This document shows positions 54,853 through 64,000 of a DNA stretch of 64,000 nt, in pieces. The notes under the pieces are model-generated. The model was not told the DNA's origin. It did not search any database and saw only the letters and a program-made list of their open reading frames with translations. A program made the translations under genes and the position numbers. The first letter of the stretch is position 1. The number at the start of each line of letters is the position of its first letter. Source of the DNA: Fimbriimonadales bacterium (GTDB taxonomy: Bacteria > Armatimonadota > Fimbriimonadia > Fimbriimonadales > GBS-DC); assembly GCA_025998675.1 (NCBI GenBank), contig AP024673.1, positions 1,391,221 through 1,455,220 on the forward strand, read 5' to 3'.

Positions 54853-55629
54853 ATGAGCTTGCGAACGCAGTTTCTGGCACTATTGAGCGCACTGGCGCTC
54901 ACGAGCGCGGTTCATGCACAGCTGACAGACAAGGTGGAACGCGGCGGCGATTTCTCGATTCGCATCATCGATGGGAGTTATGTCCTGTCGGGCGCTCTGG
55001 GCGGCTCAGGCAGCTTCCGCTCCAGCGCGTACCGATTCCCCTTCCTGCCTAACGAGGGCTTGGACTGGCAACTGCGCGTGCGCGACCTGATTAACGCGAT
55101 TGGTTCGGACTATATGCTCCGTTTCCACACCACGATTCTGCCCAACGGCGACATCCAGTGGGATATGGACGCCACGCCCAACGAATGCACCACCATTCGG
55201 CTGAGTAATCAGGACTATCCATTTCTGCTCACGCGCATCTCGGCGCGGTTCACCATGCGCCCCACGCCGATTGCGTGCCAGCCCGACCCGCATGCGGCGC
55301 TCAGTCGCTCCGTGAGCGTGCAGCTGGACGCCGTGGGCGGCGATGAGGCGAACTACCTGCGTCTGGAAGGCTACTTCCTCGTCTGTCAGGAGAATGCGTC
55401 CTTCTTCACGCAGGGGGTGGTTTCTGGTCTGGTGGTGCGCGGCTACGGCGGCGGACTGCCCAAATCGCTGGGGAATGTGAACAGCGACTGCATCGTGGAC
55501 GACGCGGACCTGCTCGCCGTGCTGTTCAACTTCGGCGGGAGCGAGGCATCGACCGACACCAACGACGACGGCATCGTGGACGACGCCGATCTGCTCACGG
55601 TGCTGTTCAACTTCGGCGTGGAGGGCTGA
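54853..55629 (+). CDS. secreted protein with C-terminal dockerin-like repeats
   Basis: 258 residues. CAGGAGAG precedes the ATG. A signal peptide (TQFLALLSALALTSAVHAQ) leads into a beta-rich body of about 170 residues (IRIIDGSYVLSGALGGSGSF). Two calcium-loop repeats end it (NVNSDCIVDDADLLAVLFNF and DTNDDGIVDDADLLTVLFNF), as in the 805-residue protein at 47,158. The body is not recognised. The next gene, a prepilin, starts 6 nt later. Confidence 0.78.
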   Translation: MSLRTQFLALLSALALTSAVHAQLTDKVERGGDFSIRIIDGSYVLSGALGGSGSFRSSAYRFPFLPNEGLDWQLRVRDLINAIGSDYMLRFHTTILPNGDIQWDMDATPNECTTIRLSNQDYPFLLTRISARFTMRPTPIACQPDPHAALSRSVSVQLDAVGGDEANYLRLEGYFLVCQENASFFTQGVVSGLVVRGYGGGLPKSLGNVNSDCIVDDADLLAVLFNFGGSEASTDTNDDGIVDDADLLTVLFNFGVEG

Positions 55630-55635
55630 GGATAC

Positions 55636-56460
55636 ATGATGACTACGCGGAAGTGCTTACGCCAGGGATTCACCCTTATCGAGCTGCTGGTCGTGATTGC
55701 GATTATCGCCATTCTGGCGGCGATTCTGTTTCCCGTGTTCGCGCAGGCGCGTGAGAAGGCGCGCCAGACGCAGTGTATCAGCAACCTGCGCAACTCGGCG
55801 ACTGCTGCGCTGCTGTATGTGCAGGACTACGACGAGAAGTTCCCGATGCCGTTCTACTACACCATCGCGAACAACGCGCCCTGCGCGATGACAATGTTCA
55901 CCATGATTGCGCCCTACCTCAAGAATCAAGAGGTGCTGCGCTGTCCTTCGGAGCCAGACGCCTACGATCTGGAGGCAAGCTTCAGGGCGCTGGTGAGCGG
56001 CGGCGAGTGCGGCGACTTCACCAAAGCCAGCTACTCCTACAACTACTCCGTGTTCCGCACGGTGACCACCACACGCGATGTGCTGAATCTGGCGGAAGTG
56101 CCGTTCCCTGCCGAGACCTCGATGATTTTCGACGCCGACCTGATCCTGTTCGAGGGAACCTGTCGGAACGCGGTCGGCTTGCGGCAGGGAGATACGCCTG
56201 TGCGCCCGCGCCACAACGGGATGCTGAACGCCAACTATGTGGACGGACACACGAAGGTGGTCAAAGCGGACCCACGCGCGCCGCTCACGGACTGCACCTA
56301 CACCATCCGCCGCGCCGTGAATCAGGACACCCAGCGCAGCCCGTTCTGCATCGGGTCGGGTCCTTACACGCGCCGATGCGACCAGCAGACGCCGTTGCCG
56401 TGCGCGACGGAGCTGCGCGGAATCATCGATCAGGACAGTCAGGGCTTGTGTCGGCGGTAG
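55636..56460 (+). CDS. type IV prepilin-like / DUF1559-type protein
   Basis: 274 residues. N-methylation motif [20 protein letters not shown] is at about residues 11-30, after a basic leader, followed by [20 protein letters not shown]. The C-terminal half has the H-x9-DG motif ([19 protein letters not shown]). Proteins of this kind are abundant in Planctomycetota and Armatimonadota and are processed by a prepilin peptidase; their function is mostly unknown. It follows the dockerin-like gene by 6 nt and is probably co-expressed. Confidence 0.88.
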   Translation: MMTTRKCLRQGFTLIELLVVIAIIAILAAILFPVFAQAREKARQTQCISNLRNSATAALLYVQDYDEKFPMPFYYTIANNAPCAMTMFTMIAPYLKNQEVLRCPSEPDAYDLEASFRALVSGGECGDFTKASYSYNYSVFRTVTTTRDVLNLAEVPFPAETSMIFDADLILFEGTCRNAVGLRQGDTPVRPRHNGMLNANYVDGHTKVVKADPRAPLTDCTYTIRRAVNQDTQRSPFCIGSGPYTRRCDQQTPLPCATELRGIIDQDSQGLCRR

Positions 56461-56512
56461 GGACGCGAACCCTTGTCTGAACCGAACAGCCGTCCGCAGG
56501 CGCGGTCGGGGG

Positions 56513-58687
56513 CTAAAACTCGCTCCCAACCGCGCCTGCAGGTTGACCCAGTTGCCCGAAGCCGAAGCGCGAGAAGCTCGGCAACGCCTTCAACCGCACG
56601 AACACCTGCAGCCCCGTGTCGCGACGGAAGCCGAATGGGTTGTCGATGTAGCGCACCTCCAGCTCGGCGCAGTGCAGGTCGTATACCCACAGCGCCTGCC
56701 GCGACTCGAAGCGGTTCAGGTAGCCGTTATATTGCGTGAGGAAGGAGATTCGCGAGCGTCCCCACTTGAGGGCGTCCACGCGCAGGAACACGCTGCCCCA
56801 GCGGGCGCGTTCGGGATCGTAGCGCGCCGCCAGCGCCAGCTGCGAGTCGCCGAACCGCCACAGCAGGTCAGTCTGCAGGCTGCGCCAGCGTTCCCGATTC
56901 GGGTCGTAGCGCAGTTGCAATCGCCCGCGCAGCCACTCAGCAGGCGCGTACTCCAGATTCAGGTTCAGCAGGCTCCACGGGTCGCGCCCGCCCTCCAACG
57001 CGAGCAGGTCGTAGCTGGTCTGTGCGCCGAGCGTCCAGCCGCCGCCGAAACTCAGGCGCAGCTCCCCGCTCAGCAGGTTATACACGCCCGTCCGATCCAG
57101 CCCCAGCGGGCTGTAGCCGTAGGGGCGCAGGTAGTTCCAGCGCAGGCTGATGCTGGAGCGCGCGCTTAGCGGCGTGCGCTGCTCCAGCGCGGACTGCAGC
57201 AGGTACTGCGCCGTGTCGTCGCTGTAGAAGGTCTGGCGGAAGCGATAGTTCCACGCAAGGCTGGGGCGGGTTTCCGTATCGCGCGGGGGGCGTCCTGCGC
57301 GTCCCTGCCACTCGAATGCGTACCGCTCGCGCGTGAGGCGCGTCTGGAAGCCCTCGGCGAAGCGTCCGACGCTCAGGCGCAGTTGCGAGTCGGGCGCGCC
57401 CAGCGCGCGCCCCGACGCCAGAAGGCTCAGTTCAGGCAGCCGCTCCAGCCCGCCGAACACGCTCGACTCGCCGACGGGCGCAAACCGCTCGAAGTCCAGT
57501 TGCAGGCTCGCCTCGCGCGCCAGCCCGTAGCGCAGGTTCGCCCGCAGGTTCCACTGACGGTTGCCCGTGCGCGTATCATTGAACAGGTTCTCGAACTCCA
57601 GATACTCGCCCGACAGGTTGCTCTGCAGGCGTCCGATGCGGCGCGTGTCCTGCAGGGCGAGCGTGCGGTTGATGTTCTCGAACGCGCCCGTGCGGTTGCG
57701 GCTCTCGGCGAGGCTCAGCCCCGTCTGTCCCGACGGCGCGGGCAGCGTCCAGTCGGTGCGCAGGCTCCACGCCGTGTTGTCGCCGAACAGCAGGTAGCTG
57801 TTGCGTCGGTACTCGGCGTTCCAGCGGGTCTGGAGCGCGCCCAGCGGCTGCGCTTGCTGCCAGCGCCCGGTGAGCGAGTCGGCGCGCTGGCGCAGGTCGC
57901 GCAGCAGGTACAGGTTCAGGTCGCCCCGCGCGTACTGCTGCTGGAGGTTAATCCCCAGCCCGCGTTTCTGCATGAGATCAAACCGCGCGCTGCCCACCGC
58001 GCCCTGCGCCAGCAGGTAGGCGAGCGCGTAGCGGAGGTAGAAGCCCTCCTCTTCCGTGTAGCCTGCGTCGGGCAGGGGCGAGCTGTCGCCCTCGCGCAGG
58101 GGCACGACCACATAGGGCAGGCGCAGCACCGTGCGTCCCAGAATGCTCAGGCGCACCTCACGCAGCACGGCGCGCGCGCCCGGCGTCGCCTCCAGCGTGC
58201 GCGCGCTCCAGTGAAAATGAGGATGTTCCAACCCGCAGGTGGTCGCCGTGCAGAGTTCGGCATGAATGCGGTTCTCCTCGCCCTCAATCTGCGCCCCCTG
58301 CAGGTGCAGGCTCTCCGAAAGGCGGTTCTCGGTGAAGGCGGGCGTGAGTTCCGCGCGCCCCTGCAAGAGCGTCCAGCGGCGTGTGCGCGTGTTTAGCGAC
58401 AGCGAGTCGCCCTGCGCCCGCAGCCGCTCGCTCGTCAGGCGCACCCCTTCAAAAAAGCGGTACTCGGCGTCGCGCGTGCGCCCCTCGAAGCGCGCGCTCT
58501 CCAGCAGGTACTCGCGCCAGCGGGCGGTAATCGATTCGCCCTGCGCCGTGTCCGACGCGCTATCGTAGCGGAACGCCTGCTGCGTCTCGAACTGGATGGG
58601 TTCTCCCTGCAGTTGCCCGAACGCGCAGGCAACGGCGACCTGCGCCGTCAGCAGCCCAATCCCGCGAATACCCCGATACGCCCGCAT
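56513..58687 (-). CDS. lptD: LptD/OstA-like outer-membrane protein
   Basis: 724 residues. A signal-like N-terminus (GIRGIGLLTAQVAVACAFGQ) is followed by an OstA-like region (FRYDSASDTAQGESITARWR, LESARFEGRTRDAEYRFFEG) and a conserved CTATTCGLEHPHFHWSARTL stretch close to the LptD pattern. The remaining 450 residues alternate hydrophobic strands typical of a large beta-barrel. LptD inserts LPS in the outer leaflet; the distant similarity supports a diderm envelope but does not prove LPS transport. No lptE or lptA is next to it. Confidence 0.75.
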   Translation of the reverse strand: MRAYRGIRGIGLLTAQVAVACAFGQLQGEPIQFETQQAFRYDSASDTAQGESITARWREYLLESARFEGRTRDAEYRFFEGVRLTSERLRAQGDSLSLNTRTRRWTLLQGRAELTPAFTENRLSESLHLQGAQIEGEENRIHAELCTATTCGLEHPHFHWSARTLEATPGARAVLREVRLSILGRTVLRLPYVVVPLREGDSSPLPDAGYTEEEGFYLRYALAYLLAQGAVGSARFDLMQKRGLGINLQQQYARGDLNLYLLRDLRQRADSLTGRWQQAQPLGALQTRWNAEYRRNSYLLFGDNTAWSLRTDWTLPAPSGQTGLSLAESRNRTGAFENINRTLALQDTRRIGRLQSNLSGEYLEFENLFNDTRTGNRQWNLRANLRYGLAREASLQLDFERFAPVGESSVFGGLERLPELSLLASGRALGAPDSQLRLSVGRFAEGFQTRLTRERYAFEWQGRAGRPPRDTETRPSLAWNYRFRQTFYSDDTAQYLLQSALEQRTPLSARSSISLRWNYLRPYGYSPLGLDRTGVYNLLSGELRLSFGGGWTLGAQTSYDLLALEGGRDPWSLLNLNLEYAPAEWLRGRLQLRYDPNRERWRSLQTDLLWRFGDSQLALAARYDPERARWGSVFLRVDALKWGRSRISFLTQYNGYLNRFESRQALWVYDLHCAELEVRYIDNPFGFRRDTGLQVFVRLKALPSFSRFGFGQLGQPAGAVGSEF

Positions 58688-58772
58688 CAGCCAATCGATA
58701 GACGCGCCGAATCGGGGAGAATATACCTGACGGCAGGCTGGCAGTGGCGTGTGAAGGATTTCAATTCAGACC

Positions 58773-58800
58773 TTGACGGAATGACTTTGCGAGGTAGAAT
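58773..58800 (+). promoter_or_regulatory. probable sigma-70-type promoter of the STAND gene
   Basis: TTGACG, 16 nt, then TAGAAT, which ends 9 nt before ATG 58810. It is the clearest full promoter in the window. There is no Shine-Dalgarno, so the message is probably leaderless. Confidence 0.65.
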
Positions 58801-58809
58801 CCTGTTGCG

Positions 58810-61800
58810 ATGTTTGCTGGCGCTGGAAACCTTGTAAAGGACGCATGCGCGACTGCAGGCATGTCTCTGGGGAGTGTGCTGGGCGGACCCATCGGCAGCC
58901 TGACGGGTGGGTTCATCGGTAGCGTGATGGGGGAGATTGTTGTGCAATCGGTAGCAGACCTCTCCCGGGAGAAGCTTCAGGACTCGTTGCGCCGCTTCCG
59001 TCCTTCTCGAAACGCCGATATAGAGCGCGCTATTCTCAAGGCGCTTCGCGGCGCGCTCCAGCACGCTCGCGACGAGCTGCGCCAGCAACTGAGCGATGCA
59101 ACCAGCCTCCCGCGAGGGCTTTCTACTGAAGAGGAAGCGCTCTTCAAAGCGTGGGACAGCAAACTTCAAGCCGCCCTCAAGGGCGTCGATGCCCAGGTAC
59201 ACGAAGCGGTGGGCGAACTCTCCCCCGACGCGCCTGCGCTCGCGGCGTCCCCCGACAAGACGCTTGCCGACTGGCTACTGCGCCTGCTCCAGCGGCTGGC
59301 AGAGCGCGCGACGCTCCCTGAACCGCTGCGCGAGTTCCTTCAAGCCCAACTGCCCCAGCGCTTTCGCCACGAGTTTGCCCAGCTGCTTAAAGACCCCCAG
59401 CATCAGCGGGCGTGGGTTGCCTTCCAGAAGCAGATGCTGGACGCAATTCTACAGACGCTCCACGAAACGCAAACGCTCACGCCCGAAATCGCGCAGGGGG
59501 TTCAGCTCCTGCAAGAGCGCCAGACTCAGCTCACACAGGCAGTCGCCGAATGGCTCGAATCGGAGCCTGACCGCTGGCAGGAACGCGCCCACGAGCTGGC
59601 GCAAACCATCACAGAACCCATCCTGCACGCCATCCGCGACACCCGTGAGCGCGTGGAGTTCATCGTCAACCTGCTGGGCGAGAAGCACCGCTACCGCCTG
59701 CTGCACGAGGGCACGCTCCGATTCCTGCAATCTTACGCGCAGGGAGTCTTCGTGGGGCGTCAGGAGATACTGGCGAATCTGGAGGCGTTTCTGACAACGC
59801 GCTCCAGCGGGCTGGCAGTGATACACGCGCCCGCAGGCTACGGCAAAACCCGCCTGATGATGAAACTGCTGAACCAACTGCAGGCGCGTGGCGACGCCGA
59901 TGTCGCGTTCCACTTCTTCTCCACACGCGAGGAGCTGGTCGGGCTGGGCGCGCGCACGGAATACGCCTACGCTCACCTGTTGCTGCAACTGGGGCATATC
60001 ATCGGCACAAAGGTTTATCTACCCGATGGCAACCCCGACGAACTCCGCGCCCAGCTGCTGTATGAGATTCGCGATTTGAAGCCCCCGCGCGGGCGCGTCG
60101 TGCTGCTGATAGATGCGCTGGACGAGGCGGACGCGCCCGTGATGCACTTGCCCCTACCCGAAACTTTGCCCGACGGCGTGTTTGTGGTGGTGAGCGCGCG
60201 CTGGGACAATCGCCCGGAACCGCCCCCCTACCTTGAGGCGTGGCTCGCACGCGCCGACGCCCACTACCCGCTGGACGCCCTGAGCGAGAGCGACCTGCGC
60301 GACTGGGTGCGCAACATCGAGCCGCTCCGCGCCTGTGCCGACGACCCCGACTTCATCCGCCAGCTCCACCAGCGCACCGAAGGGCTGACGCTCTACGCCC
60401 GCTACCTGCTGGACGAGCTGAGCCAGTCCCCAAACCCGAAGCAGGCGCTCCAGAACGCGCCGATGGGCATTCAGAAATACATCGAGCATCAGATTCGCCA
60501 GCTGGCGTCGCATGTGTCCAACACGCAGGGGGTACGGCGGATGTTCGCCCTGCTGACCGTCGTCAAGGCGCCCCTGCCTCAGAGCGACCTGGAAACCCTC
60601 TGTGAGGTCTCCGTCTGGGATTTGCAGAACCTGCCCCAGCCTGTGCGCCGCTGGTTCCTCTGCTCCGAGGCGGGCTGGCAGTTCGCGCATCCCCTGCTGG
60701 CAATAGAGTTTCGGAACGTGCTGGGTAGAGACCCCATGCTGATGGAACAGAAACTGATAGACTACTCTGCCCGCTGGAAGGAACACAAGAGCTACTACGC
60801 CCTGCGCCACTACGCCACGCACCTGATGGCGCGCGCCCAGCACGAGAGCGCAGCTGCCGAAGCGCTCTACGCGCTCGCACTGGATGACGCCTTCCTGCAG
60901 GCGCAGCGTGAAGCCTTCCCCACCGAGCCAGACCTGCCCCTGAAAGCGATTCAGCAGGCGATACAGGTCGCCAGCCAGCGCGACGAAGCAGCGACTCTGG
61001 CGCGCCTGATGCTACGCCACGCAACCATCGTCGACGAAGTGCGCGTTGCCCAATCGCCCTACGAAATCTGGCGTACTACGGGCAACCTGGAACACGCGCT
61101 GAAGGTTGCTGACTTGTACCGTCCGGACGGTCGTTTGGTATGGTATCTGATGTTGGCAGCAGTGTCTTTTGACGCAGAGCAGCGCAACGCGCTCATACGA
61201 CGGCTCACGGAATCACCTGTGGCACGGATTGAGTACGACTTGCCAGAAGTTGGTGAAAGCTGGCTGGTAGCACTCTCGCGAGAGTGTATCCTGACAATTA
61301 TGCGCGACATCGACAAAAATCTTTGGCAAAAGCTCCGCTCATCATTTCTCCCTGAGACATGGGGAAAAATTGCGCGTACTCTTGCTGATCGAGGCGATTT
61401 TGAACATGCATACACACTGGTACCTATTATTACAGATACCCGGACTCGAGAAGAAGTGCTGGGGGCAATTGCCGTAGTGCAAGCATTGATGCAGCTTTAC
61501 GCAGAGGCAATTGATACCGTGTTGCAAATCGAGAGCCTTGCAAAGCGAGCCGAGGTGTTGTGTACCATCGCAGGTATACAAGCTGCGCATGCGCAGGACG
61601 CCCAGCCGACTTTCGACCTCGCGCTCCAGACCGCCCTGCAGATTGAAAGCATAAGAGAACGATGCGAGCAACTATGCAAGCTGGCTACAGCACAGGCGGA
61701 AGTTGGACACAACGCTGAAGCCACTTTTGACCTTGCACTCCAGAGCGCCCTGCAGATTGAAAGCATAAGAGAACGATGCGAACAACTATGCAAGCTGGCT

Positions 61801-63171
61801 ACAGCACAGGCGGAAGTTGGACACAACGCTGAAGCCACTTTTGACCTTGCACTCCAGAGCGCCCTGCAGATTGAAAGCATAAGAGAACGATGCGAGCAAC
61901 TGTGCAAGCTGGCTACAGCACAGGCGGAAGTTGGACACAACGCCGAAGCCACTTTAGACCTCGCGCTTCAGACCACCTCGCAGATTGAAAACGCGAAAGA
62001 ACGATGCGAGGCGTTGTGCGAACTCGCCGTGGCGCAGATTGCGCATGCGCAAGACGCCCAGCCGACTCTTGACCTTGCGCTTCAGACCGCTTTGCAAATA
62101 AGGGGCAGCGAGAGTCAATCCGAGGCGTTGAAAAAGGTGGCTTCGGCATACGCGCAAGCTGGGTCTCATGAATACGCCTGTCAGATAGCCTCACAGATCG
62201 AAAATCTCATGAGTCGATACGATGCTATAAGGGGAATTGCTGTCGCGCAGGCGCAGGCGGGGCTACACAGGGACGCGCTTGCAAGCGCCCTGCAAATTGA
62301 GAACACCAATTCTCGACACTACACTCTGCAAAGGATTGCAGAGGCGCAGATACGGACAGGGCAATACGGCTCTGTACAAGAAATCGTTTCACATATGGAA
62401 GGCTCCCTGAGCAAAGACGAGGTTTTACAGGGCTTTACTGTCGCACTGGCGCAAGCAGGGATGTATGAGGGCGCGCTACAGACCGCACAGCAGATTGAGG
62501 ATGAATCGTATCGCTCTTGGGCTTTGCAGTGGATTGCGGAAATTCAGGTACACAACGGAAATAACGAGGAAGCGCGTGCTACACTTGACCTTCTACTCAA
62601 AACCGCACAGCAATTTATGAGTGAGACTTTCTGGAGAGCATCTAGGGTACAAAAAATGATGGGGTTGGAAGAGGATGCCAACATTACCCTGAACCTGGCT
62701 CTTCAGTGCGCCCTATCGGGGGATAGCGACTGGGGAGTAGCCCGTGCCCTGCAAGCTGTTGCTGAGGCGCAGATGAAAACAGATCGCGTTGGGGACGCTT
62801 ACAGGACTCTCGGAACCGCGTTCAGAACCGCACTGCAATTTGAAGGGGGCTGGCATCGAGATCAATCGCTGCGAGAAATTAGCAAAGCCCAGGTACAGAC
62901 AGGACACTACGAAGAGGCGATCCGAACAGCACTGCATATCAAAGAGAGTAAATACCGAGACGAAGCCCTGCAAGAGATTAGCAAAGCCCAGGCACAGGCA
63001 GGACACTACGAAAATGCGATTCAAACGGCACAAAGAATTGAGGACGCTGAAGGACGAAGTCAGGCACTGCAGGAAATTGCTCTTCTGCAGGCGCAATCGG
63101 GACGAATCGAAGACGCTCGCGCCACTTTCGAGTATGCACTACAGGCAGCGCTGGAGGTAGTTTCCAGATGA
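58810..63171 (+). CDS. STAND/NACHT-like NTPase with TPR-like repeats
   Basis: 1,453 residues. A Gly-zipper segment (MSLGSVLGGPIGSLTGGFIG) near the N-terminus may insert in a membrane. A helical region to about 310 follows, then the NTPase core: VFVGRQEILANLEAF, Walker A HAPAGYGKTRLMMKL at about 340, Walker B GRVVLLIDALDEAD at about 430, and LPDGVFVVVSARWDNRPE. A winged-helix-like part is likely at 570-620. From about 900 to the end are TPR-like repeats of 33-38 residues (ALQIESIRERCEQLCKLATA). STAND proteins are sensors that oligomerise on ligand binding; several bacterial ones are antiphage. No effector domain (nuclease, TIR, protease) is recognisable unless the Gly-zipper acts as one. Promoter at 58,773-58,800. 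Confidence 0.78.
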   Translation: MFAGAGNLVKDACATAGMSLGSVLGGPIGSLTGGFIGSVMGEIVVQSVADLSREKLQDSLRRFRPSRNADIERAILKALRGALQHARDELRQQLSDATSLPRGLSTEEEALFKAWDSKLQAALKGVDAQVHEAVGELSPDAPALAASPDKTLADWLLRLLQRLAERATLPEPLREFLQAQLPQRFRHEFAQLLKDPQHQRAWVAFQKQMLDAILQTLHETQTLTPEIAQGVQLLQERQTQLTQAVAEWLESEPDRWQERAHELAQTITEPILHAIRDTRERVEFIVNLLGEKHRYRLLHEGTLRFLQSYAQGVFVGRQEILANLEAFLTTRSSGLAVIHAPAGYGKTRLMMKLLNQLQARGDADVAFHFFSTREELVGLGARTEYAYAHLLLQLGHIIGTKVYLPDGNPDELRAQLLYEIRDLKPPRGRVVLLIDALDEADAPVMHLPLPETLPDGVFVVVSARWDNRPEPPPYLEAWLARADAHYPLDALSESDLRDWVRNIEPLRACADDPDFIRQLHQRTEGLTLYARYLLDELSQSPNPKQALQNAPMGIQKYIEHQIRQLASHVSNTQGVRRMFALLTVVKAPLPQSDLETLCEVSVWDLQNLPQPVRRWFLCSEAGWQFAHPLLAIEFRNVLGRDPMLMEQKLIDYSARWKEHKSYYALRHYATHLMARAQHESAAAEALYALALDDAFLQAQREAFPTEPDLPLKAIQQAIQVASQRDEAATLARLMLRHATIVDEVRVAQSPYEIWRTTGNLEHALKVADLYRPDGRLVWYLMLAAVSFDAEQRNALIRRLTESPVARIEYDLPEVGESWLVALSRECILTIMRDIDKNLWQKLRSSFLPETWGKIARTLADRGDFEHAYTLVPIITDTRTREEVLGAIAVVQALMQLYAEAIDTVLQIESLAKRAEVLCTIAGIQAAHAQDAQPTFDLALQTALQIESIRERCEQLCKLATAQAEVGHNAEATFDLALQSALQIESIRERCEQLCKLATAQAEVGHNAEATFDLALQSALQIESIRERCEQLCKLATAQAEVGHNAEATLDLALQTTSQIENAKERCEALCELAVAQIAHAQDAQPTLDLALQTALQIRGSESQSEALKKVASAYAQAGSHEYACQIASQIENLMSRYDAIRGIAVAQAQAGLHRDALASALQIENTNSRHYTLQRIAEAQIRTGQYGSVQEIVSHMEGSLSKDEVLQGFTVALAQAGMYEGALQTAQQIEDESYRSWALQWIAEIQVHNGNNEEARATLDLLLKTAQQFMSETFWRASRVQKMMGLEEDANITLNLALQCALSGDSDWGVARALQAVAEAQMKTDRVGDAYRTLGTAFRTALQFEGGWHRDQSLREISKAQVQTGHYEEAIRTALHIKESKYRDEALQEISKAQAQAGHYENAIQTAQRIEDAEGRSQALQEIALLQAQSGRIEDARATFEYALQAALEVVSR
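61642..61983 (+). repeat. three tandem 114-bp repeats
   Basis: Copies start at 61,642, 61,756 and 61,870, each 114 bp (38 codons). They are nearly identical in DNA, with changes at a handful of third positions, while neighbouring repeats of the same protein have diverged. This implies recent amplification or conversion. Confidence 0.88.
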
Positions 63172-64000
63172 GCAGCAAGCATCGGTCTGGTTGGCGACTG
63201 AGCAAGGTCTTTGCAGGGCTCACACGGCGATGTAGCGCGTTGGCTGATCTTGCTCGGTCACAAGCACAGGCGGGGCTGTACGATCTTGCCCTTCAGACCG
63301 CCCTGAGAATCGAGGACGCCGATTACCAGACCGAGGCGCTGCGCGATATTGCTGAAATGCAAGCGCAGGCGGGGCTGACCGAAGACGCCCTCGCCACTTT
63401 CCATCGCGCGCTTCAGAGCAATCAGCGAAATACGGAACCCGATGAATATTTCTGGGGCTTGGAGACGATTGCTCAGGCGATGATACAATCGGGAATGCAC
63501 GAGCAGGCGCTCGAGATTGCCCTGCAGATTGAAGAAGTTGTGGAACGCAACAAGATGTTGCAAACGATTGCGGAGGCGCACGCGCAGGCAGGACTGCATG
63601 ACCAGGCGCTCACAATCGCTCTCCAGATTGAAACCCCTGAGAACCGATGCGAGGCATTGCAAACAATTGCGGAGGCGCACGCGCAGGCAGGACTTTATGA
63701 CCAGGCGCTCACAATCGCTCTCCAGATTGAAACCCCTGAGAACCGATGCGAGGCGTTGCGAACGGTTGCCGAGGCGCACGCGCAGGCAGGGATGATGGAG
63801 CAAGCCCGTGTTGTCTTCGAGCATGCTCTTCAGACGGCTCTTAGCATCCCTCGTGGCTCCTTTTCGTGGGAACTTTCCGACTCACCCCGTGATGAGTCGC
63901 TGGAACAGCTCGTGAAGTCGCAAGCGCAGTTTGGAATGTATGAAATGGCGTTCCAGACTGCTTTGATGATAGAAGATTTGTATACACAGACATGGGCGCT
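63168..64000 (+). CDS. TPR-like repeat protein, 3' end outside window
   Basis: 277 codons are visible and still open at the edge. The ATG overlaps the stop of the STAND gene (ATGA). A basic start (SSKHRSGWRLSKVFAGLTRR) is followed directly by repeats of 33 residues (RCEALQTIAEAHAQAGLYDQ, ALTIALQIETPEN), two of which are nearly identical at DNA level. The repeats are close to those of the STAND protein, so this is either a partner sensor or a split-off C-terminal part of it. Confidence 0.75.
   Translation, partial: MSSKHRSGWRLSKVFAGLTRRCSALADLARSQAQAGLYDLALQTALRIEDADYQTEALRDIAEMQAQAGLTEDALATFHRALQSNQRNTEPDEYFWGLETIAQAMIQSGMHEQALEIALQIEEVVERNKMLQTIAEAHAQAGLHDQALTIALQIETPENRCEALQTIAEAHAQAGLYDQALTIALQIETPENRCEALRTVAEAHAQAGMMEQARVVFEHALQTALSIPRGSFSWELSDSPRDESLEQLVKSQAQFGMYEMAFQTALMIEDLYTQTWA

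Noticed and set aside
57383-58396. 337-codon open frame on the plus strand
   Set aside because: Shadow of the LptD-like gene; residue composition is typical of an antisense frame.
61642-61983. CRISPR array
   Set aside because: The units are 114 bp, contiguous, in frame and coding, with no spacers.

Overview
The window looks like a piece of a GC-rich, diderm, flagellated bacterial chromosome. The best guess is Armatimonadota. This rests on the H-X9-DG type prepilin with its [13 protein letters not shown] segment, the HAF-repeat and DDADLL (dockerin-like) secreted proteins, an LptD-like outer-membrane protein and the flagellar export genes. The phylum is an inference, since no 16S gene is present.

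Layout. 1-14,700 (mostly minus): a CsgG-like protein cut by the window edge, a 1,828-residue secreted propeller protein, coaE, rpsA, nagA, two FHA proteins and a HAF-repeat protein. 14,788-18,238 (plus): fliM-fliN-fliO-fliP. Then rimO, an isolated Mu-like capsid cassette (protease/scaffold, decoration protein, major head protein) with no other phage genes, an Uma2 nuclease, a propeller protein, and an ECF sigma factor overlapping a secreted NlpC/P60 protein across a run of ten G. 28,635-31,379 (minus): a glycoside-hydrolase-like protein and a nucleotidyltransferase pair.

31,397-45,152 (minus) is the most unusual part: an array of Rhs tip fragments, toxin domains and immunity genes with no Rhs body gene. 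From right to left it holds a Tlde1-like peptidoglycan toxin (broken), an HNH toxin (intact), a GIY-YIG toxin (no tip), a ParB-like toxin (broken) and a tip truncated at a second repeat, each followed by one or more immunity genes (SUKH, Imm26-RraB fusions and unrecognised families). A 160-bp TA-flanked inverted-repeat element (called family A here) has inserted into two of the toxins. Removing one copy on paper with one TA rejoins the ParB-like toxin reading frame exactly. A degraded copy also sits between fliO and fliP. The Imm26/SUKH/195-residue immunity block is present twice, and one copy has lost most of its SUKH gene at a short direct repeat.

45,172-58,687: an acyl-CoA synthetase, dockerin-like secreted proteins, rsmA and argB divergent, a TauE-like permease, topA, a prepilin and an LptD-like protein. 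58,810 to the end: a STAND/NACHT-like NTPase with TPR-like repeats, three of them nearly identical 114-bp units, followed by a second repeat-only gene that leaves the window.

Several genes without a Shine-Dalgarno sequence have a TANAAT/TANACT-like hexamer 8-10 nt before the ATG, which points to leaderless mRNAs.
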